Assembly (NCBI RefSeq): GCF_001262015.1
Contig: NZ_CP012075.1
Coordinates: 248,001-312,000, forward strand
Source: Prevotella fusca JCM 17724
GTDB lineage: Bacteria; Bacteroidota; Bacteroidia; Bacteroidales; Bacteroidaceae
Direction of reading: 5' to 3'
DNA length: 64,000 nt
The notes beneath the pieces are model-generated. The model did not search any database and had not been told where the DNA came from. It was given only the letters and a program-made list of their open reading frames with translations. The position numbers and the translations under genes are program-made. Of the stretch, positions 52,882 through 60,523 are shown in pieces (positions within the stretch are counted from its first letter, which is position 1; every line of letters begins with the position of its first letter).

Positions 52882-54447
52882 TTACATTGGCATACATCCA
52901 TGCTTCTTAGCTGGCAGGTCCTGCTTCTTATGAGCCAACTGAGCTAAGCCGCGGCAGATGCGGAAACGAGTGTTGCGTGGTTCGATAACATCATCAATGT
53001 AGCCAAACTGCGCTGCCTGATATGGATTAGCAAACTTCTCTGAGTACTCCTCTTCCTTTTCAGCGAGGAACTGCTTAACGTCGCCACCCTGCTCCTTAAC
53101 TTCCTTAGCTTCTCTACCACAGAGAACAGCAACTGCACCAGATGCCCCCATAACGGCAATCTCAGCACTTGGCCATGCGAAGTTGAGGTCAGAACGGAGC
53201 TGCTTACAACCCATAACGATATGAGAACCACCGTAGCTCTTGCGCAATGTGATAGTAATCTTTGGAACGGTAGCCTCACCGTAAGCGTAGAGCAACTGTG
53301 CACCGTGAAGGATGACAGCATTGTACTCCTGACCTGTACCTGGGAGGAAGCCCGGTACGTCAACAAGTGAAACGATTGGAATGTTGAAAGCATCGCAGAA
53401 ACGAACGAAGCGTGCACCCTTACGGCTTGCGTTTACGTCCAATACGCCAGCGTAAGCTGATGGCTGGTTAGCTACGATACCAACGCTCTGACCGTTGAAA
53501 CGTGCGAAACCAGTGATGATGTTCTTAGCAAACTTTGGCTGAACTTCGAAGAACTCTCCGTTATCAGTTACAGCCTGAATTACCTTGTACATATCGTATG
53601 CCTGGTTTGGATCGTCTGGGATAATCTCGTTCAAGAGGTCTTCCTTACGGTCGATAGGGTCGGTGCACTCAACGCGTGGTGCTTCCTCACGATTGTTTGA
53701 AGGAATGTAAGAGAGGAGCTTCTTGATAAGATCCATCGCTTCCTCCTCAGTCTTGGCTGTGAAGCTGGTCACACCGCTCTTTGAAGCGTGAACGCTTGCG
53801 CCACCGAGGTGCTCAGCGTCGATATCTTCACCTGTTACGGTCTTTACAACCTTAGGACCAGTCAGAAACATGTAACTCGTCTGCTCCTTCATGATGATGA
53901 AGTCTGTCAATGCTGGAGAGTAAACTGCACCACCGGCACAGGGACCAAGGATGCTTGAGATCTGTGGGATGACACCAGAAGCGAGGATGTTACGCTCGAA
54001 GATTTCGCCGTAACCTGCCAAAGCAGAGATGCCCTCCTGAATACGTGCACCACCAGAGTCGTTCATACAGATGACTGGTGCACCGTTGGTCATAGCCATG
54101 TCCATTACCTTGCAGATCTTCTGAGCCATTGTTTCAGAAAGTGAACCTCCGTTTACGGTGAAGTCCTGCGCATAGAGGTAGACGAGGCGACCGTCGATAG
54201 TTGCTGAACCAGCAACAACGCCATCACCGAGGTACTGCTTCTTCTCCATACCGAAGTTATGGCAACGATGGAGTTTGAACATATCGTATTCCTCGAAGCT
54301 GCCCTTGTCAACCAGCATTTCAATACGCTCACGTGCAGTGTACTTTCCGCGCTCATGCTGCTTGTCGATGGCCTTCTGACCACCACCTAAGCGTGCCAAC
54401 TCGCGCTTCTCCACGAGTGCCTTGATCTTTTCTGTTTGCTTACTCAT
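52882..54447 (-). CDS. mmdA: Acyl-CoA carboxyltransferase subunit (methylmalonyl-CoA decarboxylase alpha / propionyl-CoA carboxylase beta type)
   Basis: The 521-residue protein is a complete two-domain carboxyltransferase: RLGGGQKAIDKQHERGKYTARERI at the start, DFTVNGGSLSETMAQKI, NDSGGARIQEGISAL and GPCAGGAVYSPALTDF in the N-domain, and FCDAFNIPIVSLVDVPGFLPGTGQE with KSYGGSHIVMGCKQL in the C-domain. It moves the carboxyl group between (S)-methylmalonyl-CoA and biotin, the last step of the succinate-to-propionate route or a reverse carboxylation. The usual Na+-pump beta subunit and the epimerase gene are not adjacent. Confidence 0.88.
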   Translation of the reverse strand: MSKQTEKIKALVEKRELARLGGGQKAIDKQHERGKYTARERIEMLVDKGSFEEYDMFKLHRCHNFGMEKKQYLGDGVVAGSATIDGRLVYLYAQDFTVNGGSLSETMAQKICKVMDMAMTNGAPVICMNDSGGARIQEGISALAGYGEIFERNILASGVIPQISSILGPCAGGAVYSPALTDFIIMKEQTSYMFLTGPKVVKTVTGEDIDAEHLGGASVHASKSGVTSFTAKTEEEAMDLIKKLLSYIPSNNREEAPRVECTDPIDRKEDLLNEIIPDDPNQAYDMYKVIQAVTDNGEFFEVQPKFAKNIITGFARFNGQSVGIVANQPSAYAGVLDVNASRKGARFVRFCDAFNIPIVSLVDVPGFLPGTGQEYNAVILHGAQLLYAYGEATVPKITITLRKSYGGSHIVMGCKQLRSDLNFAWPSAEIAVMGASGAVAVLCGREAKEVKEQGGDVKQFLAEKEEEYSEKFANPYQAAQFGYIDDVIEPRNTRFRICRGLAQLAHKKQDLPAKKHGCMPM

Positions 54448-54646
54448 AATTTGAATTTATTTTCTTATTTATAGCTTCTTTTTCTTTCTGGTCAGTAGAT
54501 ATTTCTGGTTTTTTTTGTTCTGATTTAAGCTGAAAAATCCTTCTGACAGAATTAAATGCAAAATTACTAAAAAAGGTGGAGATAGTTATCTTCACCTCTT
54601 TAAATATTGTTAAGGTTTTACGTTTAACAGTTCCAACTAAAGTCTA
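54448..54646. promoter_or_regulatory. Upstream region of the carboxyltransferase cluster
   Basis: A minus-strand TAATTTTG box at 54559-54566 lies 112 bases ahead of mmdA; no clear -33 element is seen. The left end of an IS element lies at 54647. Confidence 0.4.
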
Positions 54647-55250
54647 ATTACTAAAGTTTGCCACTTGTGATATTATACCATCTCAGGCATATTATACTAA
54701 GCATATATGCTCTAACCGTTGGTTTAATATGGTGTCAAAGTTTGTTAATCCGCTTTTGCAGATTCTTCCGTCAGCAGGTTCACGATGGCTACCATCTTCT
54801 CTGTGTCCGTATTGCCCCCCCCTGCCAGCCTGTCCATCGTTCCGAAGATGTCAATCATCAGGTGTTCTGCCAGGGCAGCCAGCAGTCTTTCTATTATTGA
54901 GTAGATTATTTTCCTTAAGGTTGTCATAAGCAGCGACTCCCTTTCCTCCCGGAAGAGGTTTCCCATGGTCTCGTGTTCACCGAATCGCTTTTCAAGCGTG
55001 AGCAGCATATACGTCATCATGCACAGAGTGTTGTCTGCAATCTGTACATCAAAGTCTGTGCCCTGATAGCTTCCCGGGCACAGATACGAGTCCATGAGTG
55101 CATATGGCAGCCGTATCCCCTTGTTCCATGCACGTCTGATAGTTCTTTCCTGTTTAAAGCAAATCGTAGAAGCAGGCATTATACATACTTCCGACCGTCG
55201 TATAATATGCCTGAGATGGTATAATATCACAAGTGGGAAACTTTAGTAAT
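54647..55250 (-). mobile_element. Internally deleted IS with 50-bp terminal inverted repeats
   Basis: The 604-bp element has terminal inverted repeats of 50 bp with a single mismatch (54647-54696 and 55201-55250), starting ATTACTAAAGTTT. Between them lies a transposase remnant on the minus strand. No target duplication is visible. A truncated sister copy lies at 51671-51895, so two copies flank the mmdA cluster in direct orientation. Confidence 0.88.
54745..55179 (-). pseudogene. Transposase remnant (IS4-like), internally deleted
   Basis: The open frame of about 144 residues begins in the middle of a transposase (FKQERTIRRAWNKGIRLPYALMDSY, matching the region around the first catalytic Asp). 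It then jumps to the C-terminal part (DVQIADNTLCMMTYMLLTLEKRFGEHETMG, MTTLRKIIYSIIERLLAALAEH). The N terminus and the central catalytic core are missing, so it cannot be active. The family assignment rests on these two segments. Confidence 0.7.
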
Positions 55251-55379
55251 GGATATAGCCTCAAGGTGAAGTGTTCTTTATTTCTAAATCCATATCATTG
55301 AGAAAATAGGGCTTTATCTAGATTTGCAAATGTTCGCTTGTACCCTGTGAGATACATAAGAACGCATTGGAAATATCTT

Positions 55380-55698
55380 GACAATTGTGCAGACGTAAGG
55401 CTCAAAAAGAAATGCAAAAAAGACAGATTTCAGCAACGTTGTAACCTGCAGTGAATCAGGTCTTTGCACAATCGTGTTTCAAAAGGGCGTTAGTTAGGGT
55501 TCAAAAGGGCGTTAATAAGACCTCAAAAGGGCGTCTTTTCAAAGCCAATTGGGCGTCTTTTCAAAGCCAGAAGAGCATCAATTCGATTTCACGCTTTGAA
55601 ATATTTGAACAAAATGTTGTTTGGGTCACTACAAAGGTACATAATGACAGCTTTTAAACAAGCATAATGATGAATATCCACGCATTTAACGGAAGAAG
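55380..55698 (+). repeat. Repeat family A, right part with five 22-bp bricks (copy A6)
   Basis: It contains five consecutive 22-bp units starting at 55477, 55499, 55521, 55543 and 55565, and ends in the terminal repeat ATCCACGCATTTAACGGAAG. The left end is lost. It abuts an IS1380-type end at CTATAAAATT, which resembles the CTTATAAAGG target of copy A5. Confidence 0.8.
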
Positions 55699-55740
55699 CT
55701 ATAAAATTGTCTCACAAGGAAAATGCTACGGAATTGAGGG
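55699..55740 (+). mobile_element. Solo IS1380-type right end
   Basis: TATAAAATTGTCTCACAAGG and GCTACGGAATTGAGG match the right end of the IS1380 relic (48723-48764) nearly base for base. No transposase is attached, so it is a relic end next to a family A insertion. Confidence 0.75.
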
Positions 55741-55889
55741 AGGTTCAAGGGGAAACGACATAATATGTAACACCTCTCACGGAATTTGTAAGTATATTCG
55801 CAGCCATTACCTTTGGCATATTCAAATCAGCATAATACTTAGTCCTGACGGATTTCCCTGCATGAAAAAGGATATTCCCTAACTTCTTT

Positions 55890-55922
55890 TAGGAAAAATC
55901 CATATCGGTTATGGATTTTTCC
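55890..55922. terminator. Hairpin upstream of the DKNYY gene
   Basis: GGAAAAATCCATA and TATGGATTTTTCC pair almost perfectly around TCGGT, with U-rich 3' side on either strand. Confidence 0.6.
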
Positions 55923-55925
55923 TGT

Positions 55926-55933
55926 TATCTTTG
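55926..55933 (+). promoter_or_regulatory. -7 box of the DKNYY/carbonic anhydrase genes
   Basis: TATCTTTG lies 36 bases upstream of the ATG at 55970. Confidence 0.5.
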
Positions 55934-55969
55934 CAATCATAAAATAATGATAATAAAAGAATAGAAAGG

Positions 55970-56542
55970 ATGATTATGGAAAAGATGAACCTAAACCGCC
56001 AGCTTCGCCACGGTTGTGTAGTACTTATGGCAATATTTGCGCTCAGTGCTTCAGCACAGTCTTCACGTCAGGTGCGACCTTACTCCTTTAACAAGAGAGG
56101 GGTGTACTATGGTCGACAGCCTGTTATGGGAATTGACATGCGCACTTTCGTTGACCTTGGATACGGCTATGCAAAAGACAGATATAACGTGTATTTCGAG
56201 GGGCAAATCCTACCTTTTGTCGACCCGCTGACATTCCGACTAAAGGTTCCTGGTAATGTTTACCCAGGTGATTATCCTATTGAACCACATGATGGTTACG
56301 ATCCTTATTACTCAGAAGGCTATGTCGTTACCTCTAATGCCGTTCTTTTCGATGGAAAGAAGATCAGCGACTGCGCAAAAAGTTTTCAGGACTTAGGCTG
56401 GGGATATGGGAAAGATACGTTTGATGTCTATTACATGGGCAAAAAGGTGAATGGTGCCATCAGTTCCAGTTTCAAGGTACTGAAAGATGGATATGCAGAA
56501 GATACGTTTGAAACTTATTACCGAGGAAAAGTCGTAAAGTAA
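55970..56542 (+). CDS. Secreted DKNYY-repeat protein
   Basis: The 190-residue product has an N-terminal signal peptide (VVLMAIFALSASAQ) and three copies of the DKNYY-type motif: GYGYAKDRYNVYFEGQ, GWGYGKDTFDVYYMGKKV and DGYAEDTFETYYRGKVV. Each is preceded by a D-L-G or DG turn. DKNYY repeats are common in secreted proteins of Bacteroidetes and Fusobacteria and have no defined function. It ends 11 bases before the carbonic anhydrase gene and is likely co-transcribed. Confidence 0.75.
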   Translation: MIMEKMNLNRQLRHGCVVLMAIFALSASAQSSRQVRPYSFNKRGVYYGRQPVMGIDMRTFVDLGYGYAKDRYNVYFEGQILPFVDPLTFRLKVPGNVYPGDYPIEPHDGYDPYYSEGYVVTSNAVLFDGKKISDCAKSFQDLGWGYGKDTFDVYYMGKKVNGAISSSFKVLKDGYAEDTFETYYRGKVVK

Positions 56543-56553
56543 TTTTTTCACTT

Positions 56554-57093
56554 ATGATAGACCAGATACTTTCTTATAACCAAAGGTTCGTAGCCGAAAA
56601 GAGCTACGAGCCTTTTGTAACGTCTGGACAACCTGACATGAAGTTGGCAATAGTCAGCTGTATGGATACAAGGCTGACACAACTGCTGCCGAATGCTCTC
56701 GGCTTGAAAAACGGAGATGCCAAGATTATCAAAGTGGCGGGCGGTACGATTCTGACACCTTATGATTCGGTGATTCGCTCGCTTCTCGTGGCTATCTACG
56801 AGCTGGATTGCAAGGAAATTATGGTTATCCATCATTCTGGTTGCGGTGCCTGCAACATGGAAGCTAACCATTTTCTGCATCTCATGTGTGAACGTGGAAT
56901 TACAGACGAGGCTATCCGTGAAGCAGAACAGCATGTTGACTTGCATGAATATCTGGATGGTTTTCATGACACAGAAGCAAGTGTTCGTCGCACTGTGAAA
57001 GCCATCGAGCAGCATCCACTCACCCCAAAGGACATCATCGTCCGAGGATTTATTATTGATTCACATACAGGTAAGCTGACAGTGGTATCTTGA
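56554..57093 (+). CDS. Beta-class carbonic anhydrase
   Basis: It interconverts CO2 and bicarbonate. The 179-residue protein carries the zinc ligands and catalytic dyad of beta-CAs: C36-x-D38-x-R40 (SCMDTRL) and H94-x2-C97 (HHSGCGACNM), with KVAGGTILTPYDSVIRSLLVAIYEL between them and RGFIIDSHTGKLTVV at the end. The short length suits small bacterial beta-CAs. Bicarbonate supply is relevant for the carboxylating metabolism of Prevotella. A hairpin downstream ends the unit. Confidence 0.92.
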   Translation: MIDQILSYNQRFVAEKSYEPFVTSGQPDMKLAIVSCMDTRLTQLLPNALGLKNGDAKIIKVAGGTILTPYDSVIRSLLVAIYELDCKEIMVIHHSGCGACNMEANHFLHLMCERGITDEAIREAEQHVDLHEYLDGFHDTEASVRRTVKAIEQHPLTPKDIIVRGFIIDSHTGKLTVVS

Positions 57094-57534
57094 TAAAGAA
57101 ATAAGTACTGAGAGCCTCTTCTAAAATTTCTTATTTCAGGCAAGGGTCTCAGTACTTATCATGTGCTGATATTTATACAAAATGTCTGTAAAAACTCAGT
57201 CATTTGTAGATTAAGATCATCTTCTTTTAGTTAGTTCTATGTCTCTTTCGATATTCTGTTGCAAAGATATGCAAAACTATTTGAATAACCAAAAAACATT
57301 CTATATTTGTTATACTTTTATAAACGCCTTTCTTTTTCATTCTTATTAACCCGGTAATCATGAACGTAAGAGTACGATACCCGGCGTCATTCCATGCACA
57401 ACAACATCTATCCAAGCTAATTTCAACGGGAAAGCATCATAAATATAACCAATTTCGAGTACGGACACACGGTCCATGTATCCATACTCAAAACAATCTA
57501 CAAATCCTATATTATTCAGACACAACCTGCTCTA
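57094..57534. other. Intergenic region with terminator
   Basis: A hairpin at 57104-57160 lies just after the carbonic anhydrase gene. I see no gene in the remaining 370 bases; a 62-codon plus-strand frame at 57360 lacks any supporting feature. Confidence 0.6.
57104..57160. terminator. Long-loop hairpin after carbonic anhydrase
   Basis: AAGTACTGAGAGCC pairs with GGTCTCAGTACTT across a loop of about 28 bases. Confidence 0.55.
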
Positions 57535-58797
57535 CTATCTTAACTTAAAACTGATAGGCAGAGTGTAATACACAGCAACAGGCTTTCCATTTTGTTTACC
57601 GGGATTCCATTTGGGCATTGAAGAAATCACGCGAAGTGCTTCTTTGTCAAGCGAAGGAGATACAGAACGGATAATCTGGGGCTTTTGCACTTCCCCTGTT
57701 GGTGATATTATAAATTTAATAATAACACGTCCTTCTTCTTTCTTCTTGACAGCAGCTGCTGGATACTTCACTTTCTTAGACAGCCATAAGTTCACGTTCT
57801 CTCTAAAGGTTGGCATAATCTCTGTTACGGTGTACACCTCTCCTGACTGTTGCTGTTTTTTATTCCTCTGTTGCTCTACACTGGTTTTTACCGTCGCAAT
57901 ATTATTCTTAACTTCAGTTACACTGCGTGCAACCATCTCAATATTGCTCACAACAAGCAACATTGCTACCAACGGAATGTAAAGTGCATATTTCATCTTT
58001 ACCAATCCCTTTGTTTTCTTCTTGTTCATCATTTTGATTCGTTTTTTAAGAGGTAAAACATTAAAATTATTTGATATTGTAGCTACATTCTTCCTGTATG
58101 TCAACCCAAGCAGATGGTATTGATACTCCTTACTGTCTTTCCCGCTTGCCAGCACATTGCTATCAGCAAGATACTCAAGATTTAATCGTACTTCTCGCTT
58201 CAACAACCACACAAAAGGATTAATCCAAAAGAAAACAACAAACAATTCTGCAAAGAGAACATCTATGGAGTGTAATTGCCTGCAATGCGCCTGTTCGTGC
58301 ATCAATATTTCATCAAGTTCTCTTCTGTTATGCTTCTCCGGATTAAGAAATATCCATCTGAAGAATGAGAACGGATTTTCATTACCTTCCAGTAAGTAAA
58401 CCTCTGTACCGTTAACATATCCTATCTGGCATTTATTCCTCAGCCTTATTATAGAAACCAGTTGCCATGAAAAACACAGCAATAACACACTGACAACCAT
58501 ACAATAAATTGCCAAGGCTACTATTTCCCAGTCCACTACAGTCCCTTTCTCTGACGTAACAGATACAGCAGGCAGAATAATTGAAGCATAATCACTTGCC
58601 ATTGAAGCCATTCCTGGATGATTGTTTACCCAGTCAGAACAGTCAAATCCCGGTATCAACATTGCGATGAAATACATTCCTATCAGTGTAGCTCTGCGCC
58701 AAGAGAAGAATGTATCACTTGAAAACATCAACTTATAAAAGCAGAAAAGTAGGATAAGCGATATATTTAGTTTTAAAAAATACATTATCATATTCAT
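57535..58797 (-). CDS. BlaR1-like M56 peptidase with TonB C-terminal domain
   Basis: The 420-residue membrane protein has three N-terminal helices, then a cytosolic M56 zinc metallopeptidase domain with the HExxH motif in ILMHEQAHCRQLHSIDVLFAEL, a fourth helix, and a C-terminal periplasmic TonB domain (about residues 330-420, with VKYPAAAVKKKEEGRVIIKFIISPTGEVQ and MPKWNPGKQNGKPVAVYYTLPI). In Bacteroidetes this M56-TonB architecture usually pairs with BlaI. A signal could trigger the peptidase to inactivate BlaI. The gene follows the BlaI gene by 50 bases. Whether it relates to beta-lactams is unknown; no beta-lactamase is nearby. Confidence 0.88.
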   Translation of the reverse strand: MNMIMYFLKLNISLILLFCFYKLMFSSDTFFSWRRATLIGMYFIAMLIPGFDCSDWVNNHPGMASMASDYASIILPAVSVTSEKGTVVDWEIVALAIYCMVVSVLLLCFSWQLVSIIRLRNKCQIGYVNGTEVYLLEGNENPFSFFRWIFLNPEKHNRRELDEILMHEQAHCRQLHSIDVLFAELFVVFFWINPFVWLLKREVRLNLEYLADSNVLASGKDSKEYQYHLLGLTYRKNVATISNNFNVLPLKKRIKMMNKKKTKGLVKMKYALYIPLVAMLLVVSNIEMVARSVTEVKNNIATVKTSVEQQRNKKQQQSGEVYTVTEIMPTFRENVNLWLSKKVKYPAAAVKKKEEGRVIIKFIISPTGEVQKPQIIRSVSPSLDKEALRVISSMPKWNPGKQNGKPVAVYYTLPISFKLR

Positions 58798-58847
58798 TAC
58801 ATATTAAGTGAATACTTCAGATTATACCGGCACAAAAGCACTTCAGA

Positions 58848-59213
58848 TTATTCTTCTTTCCCTTTTTCTATTTCATTGATAATATCTTTCAAGTCATCTG
58901 GAGAAATCTTTTCTTCCTTTGCAAAAAAAGATACCATTTCACGGTAAGATTTCTTAAAATACTTATCAACAAACCCACTCATGAAATCTGCCTTATACTC
59001 AGATTGTTCTATCCTTGGCGTGAAGTGATAGGTCAAGCCTTTCTGTTCCGCATCTACATATCCTTTGCGTTTCAGATTATTCATGACAGAAGCCACTGTT
59101 GTATAGGGAGGTTTGGGCATTTCCAACTTCTGTAGCACTTCTTTAATAGTACAACTGCCCAGCCGCCATACTTGCAACATAACTTCCTCTTCTTGTTTAG
59201 TTAGTTTATCCAT
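58848..59213 (-). CDS. BlaI/MecI-type transcriptional repressor
   Basis: The 121-residue protein (MDKLTKQEEEVMLQVWRLGSC start) has the BlaI winged-helix domain (TIKEVLQKLEMPKPPYTTVASVMNNLKRKGYV) and a C-terminal dimerisation helix pair containing the region cleaved by BlaR1-type peptidases. Longer in-frame starts at 59225 or 59270 are possible; 59270 lies upstream of the -7 box and is excluded. It probably represses its own operon with the M56 gene downstream. Confidence 0.88.
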   Translation of the reverse strand: MDKLTKQEEEVMLQVWRLGSCTIKEVLQKLEMPKPPYTTVASVMNNLKRKGYVDAEQKGLTYHFTPRIEQSEYKADFMSGFVDKYFKKSYREMVSFFAKEEKISPDDLKDIINEIEKGKEE

Positions 59214-59524
59214 ATTTAAATCCATACTTAATTCTGCTGCAAAGCTACGATTATTTCGTAACAAAGTCAAGTATATAATATTAAAAAATATTAATCAAAT
59301 GACTTTATTACACTATACACCAAACTAATACGAAATTTAAGTAATATAAGAAAAGCCTGTCATAGAACTATATTTTGCCATTCAATAAAACATTAAAAAG
59401 TTATTTTTCGAAGAACAAGAAGAAAGGTGATAAGACTCTAAGTAGATGTTGAAACATAACTTATTTCATATTTTCTTGTGTTTCTTTGTGTAAGTACATA
59501 ATTGAATTTTGACGCGAGATATAG
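59214..59524. other. Intergenic region between blaI-like gene and IS630 pseudogene
   Basis: Contains the blaI promoter; beyond it, about 250 AT-rich bases show no recognised feature. Confidence 0.5.
59240..59270 (-). promoter_or_regulatory. Promoter of the BlaI/BlaR1-like operon
   Basis: TTG (complement of 59268-59270), a 20-base spacer and TAGCTTTG (complement of 59240-59247). No obvious BlaI operator could be identified by eye. Confidence 0.55.
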
Positions 59525-60130
59525 AGACGTATAAGGAAACGTCCCAAAGGGAAACCCTCGTCGCAGTTCTATGCGTACAAGAGAGAAAAGCAGCAAGAAC
59601 TCGTACAACAGGAAAAAGAACGATCTCATAGACCTTTACTATAGTGATGAGAGTCATATCTGCACTGATGGATATGTGCCATACGGATGTTAGGTCCGTG
59701 GTGTGGATATCTACATCCCCTCTGAAAGAGGTCTCCGGCTTAACATATTTGGTATGATAGACCGTAATCACAAACATGAGGGATTCACTACGGCAGAGAA
59801 TATGACTCCAGATAAGGTCGCTGACTTTCTTGACCGAATGTCGCTCCGTATCAGCAAAAGAATCTTTGTATTCCTTGACAACGCAAGCGTACACAGATGC
59901 AGATTTGTGCGGGAGTTTCGTCCCATATGGGAGAAGCGGAGGATGTTTCTTTTCTTTCTCCCTCTTTATAGCCCACATCTTAATATTGCTGAGACTCTTT
60001 ATCGCATCCTCAAAGGGAAATGGCTCAGACCTATGGATTATTTTCCATAGAATCCCTGCTCTATGCCACCAACAGAGCCTTGGCGGCAATCGGTCCTGGG
60101 CTTAAAATCAATTTTGCTCATGTGGCTTGT
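59525..60130 (+). pseudogene. IS630-family transposase, N-terminally truncated and frameshifted
   Basis: Fragments in three frames together give the C-terminal two thirds of an IS630 transposase. RRIRKRPKGKPSSQFYAYKR (from 59525) is followed after a frameshift by DLIDLYYSDESHICTDGYVPYG with the first catalytic Asp, then an in-frame TAG near 59690. GVDIYIPSERGLRLN, VFLDNASVHRC and PLYSPHLNIAETLYRILKGKW (59703-60045) hold the remaining catalytic residues. A second frameshift precedes ESLLYATNRALAAIGP and NFAHVA. The N terminus is missing. The element is dead. Confidence 0.88.
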
Positions 60131-60147
60131 ATAATTATTTTTCACGA

Positions 60148-60310
60148 GTAACTATTCAGCGATAAGGCGTATAAGCCACTATTGATTATCAAGAAGTTAC
60201 ATAAACAGACACATACAAATTTTGGTAAAGAATGTCATTTTGAGCCTTTTTTCGCAATATCACGTTTATAAGTTCTTGATATTCAATGTTCATTACCGCT
60301 GAATAGTTAC
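60148..60310. mobile_element. 163-bp miniature element with IS66-type ends
   Basis: Both ends carry GTAACTATTCAGCG, identical to the 14-bp inverted repeats of the IS66-family element at 4876-6471. The next few bases also agree: GATAA on the left and, at the right end, ACCGCTGAATAGTTAC. The interior has no frame. Flanking octamers (TTTCACGA and GGCTTTTG) do not match, so the target duplication is lost or decayed. It could be mobilised in trans by the intact IS. Confidence 0.82.
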
Positions 60311-60385
60311 GGCTTTTGGGTGAAAACTTAATAAACTGCAAAAAATTAACGGACTATTGATAATAATTTTATCTGATTTATTTTC

Positions 60386-60412
60386 TTGTTATTGATATTT
60401 TAGTTATCTTTG
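60386..60412 (+). promoter_or_regulatory. Promoter of the envelope gene trio
   Basis: TTG (60386-60388), 16 bases, TATCTTTG (60405-60412). It precedes the gene at 60524 by a leader of about 105 bases. Confidence 0.6.
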
Positions 60413-60523
60413 CATCGTCAATGACTGAATATAGCATTGATAAAAATAGTCTATTATACCAATTTTACGTTCTGCAGCGCATAAGTAAAGCGACTGCGAA
60501 CTTGATATTAAGACCTAAAATCT

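Larger units (their letters stand above)
55251..55969. other. Intergenic region built of repeat relics
   Basis: After the IS element come a family A right part (about 55380-55698) and an isolated IS1380-type end (55699-55740), then about 150 bases with no recognised feature, a hairpin (55890-55922) and the promoter of the next gene. A 71-codon frame at 55667-55882 crosses the repeat boundary and is not considered real. Confidence 0.65.
60131..60523. other. Intergenic region: miniature IS66-end element and promoter
   Basis: The gap holds the 163-bp miniature element (60148-60310) and the promoter at 60386-60412. Otherwise nothing is recognised. Confidence 0.7.

Noticed and set aside
55477..55586. 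Regular 22-bp repeats as a CRISPR array
   Set aside because: Units are directly adjacent without unique spacers, are degenerate and belong to a dispersed element; no cas genes are present.
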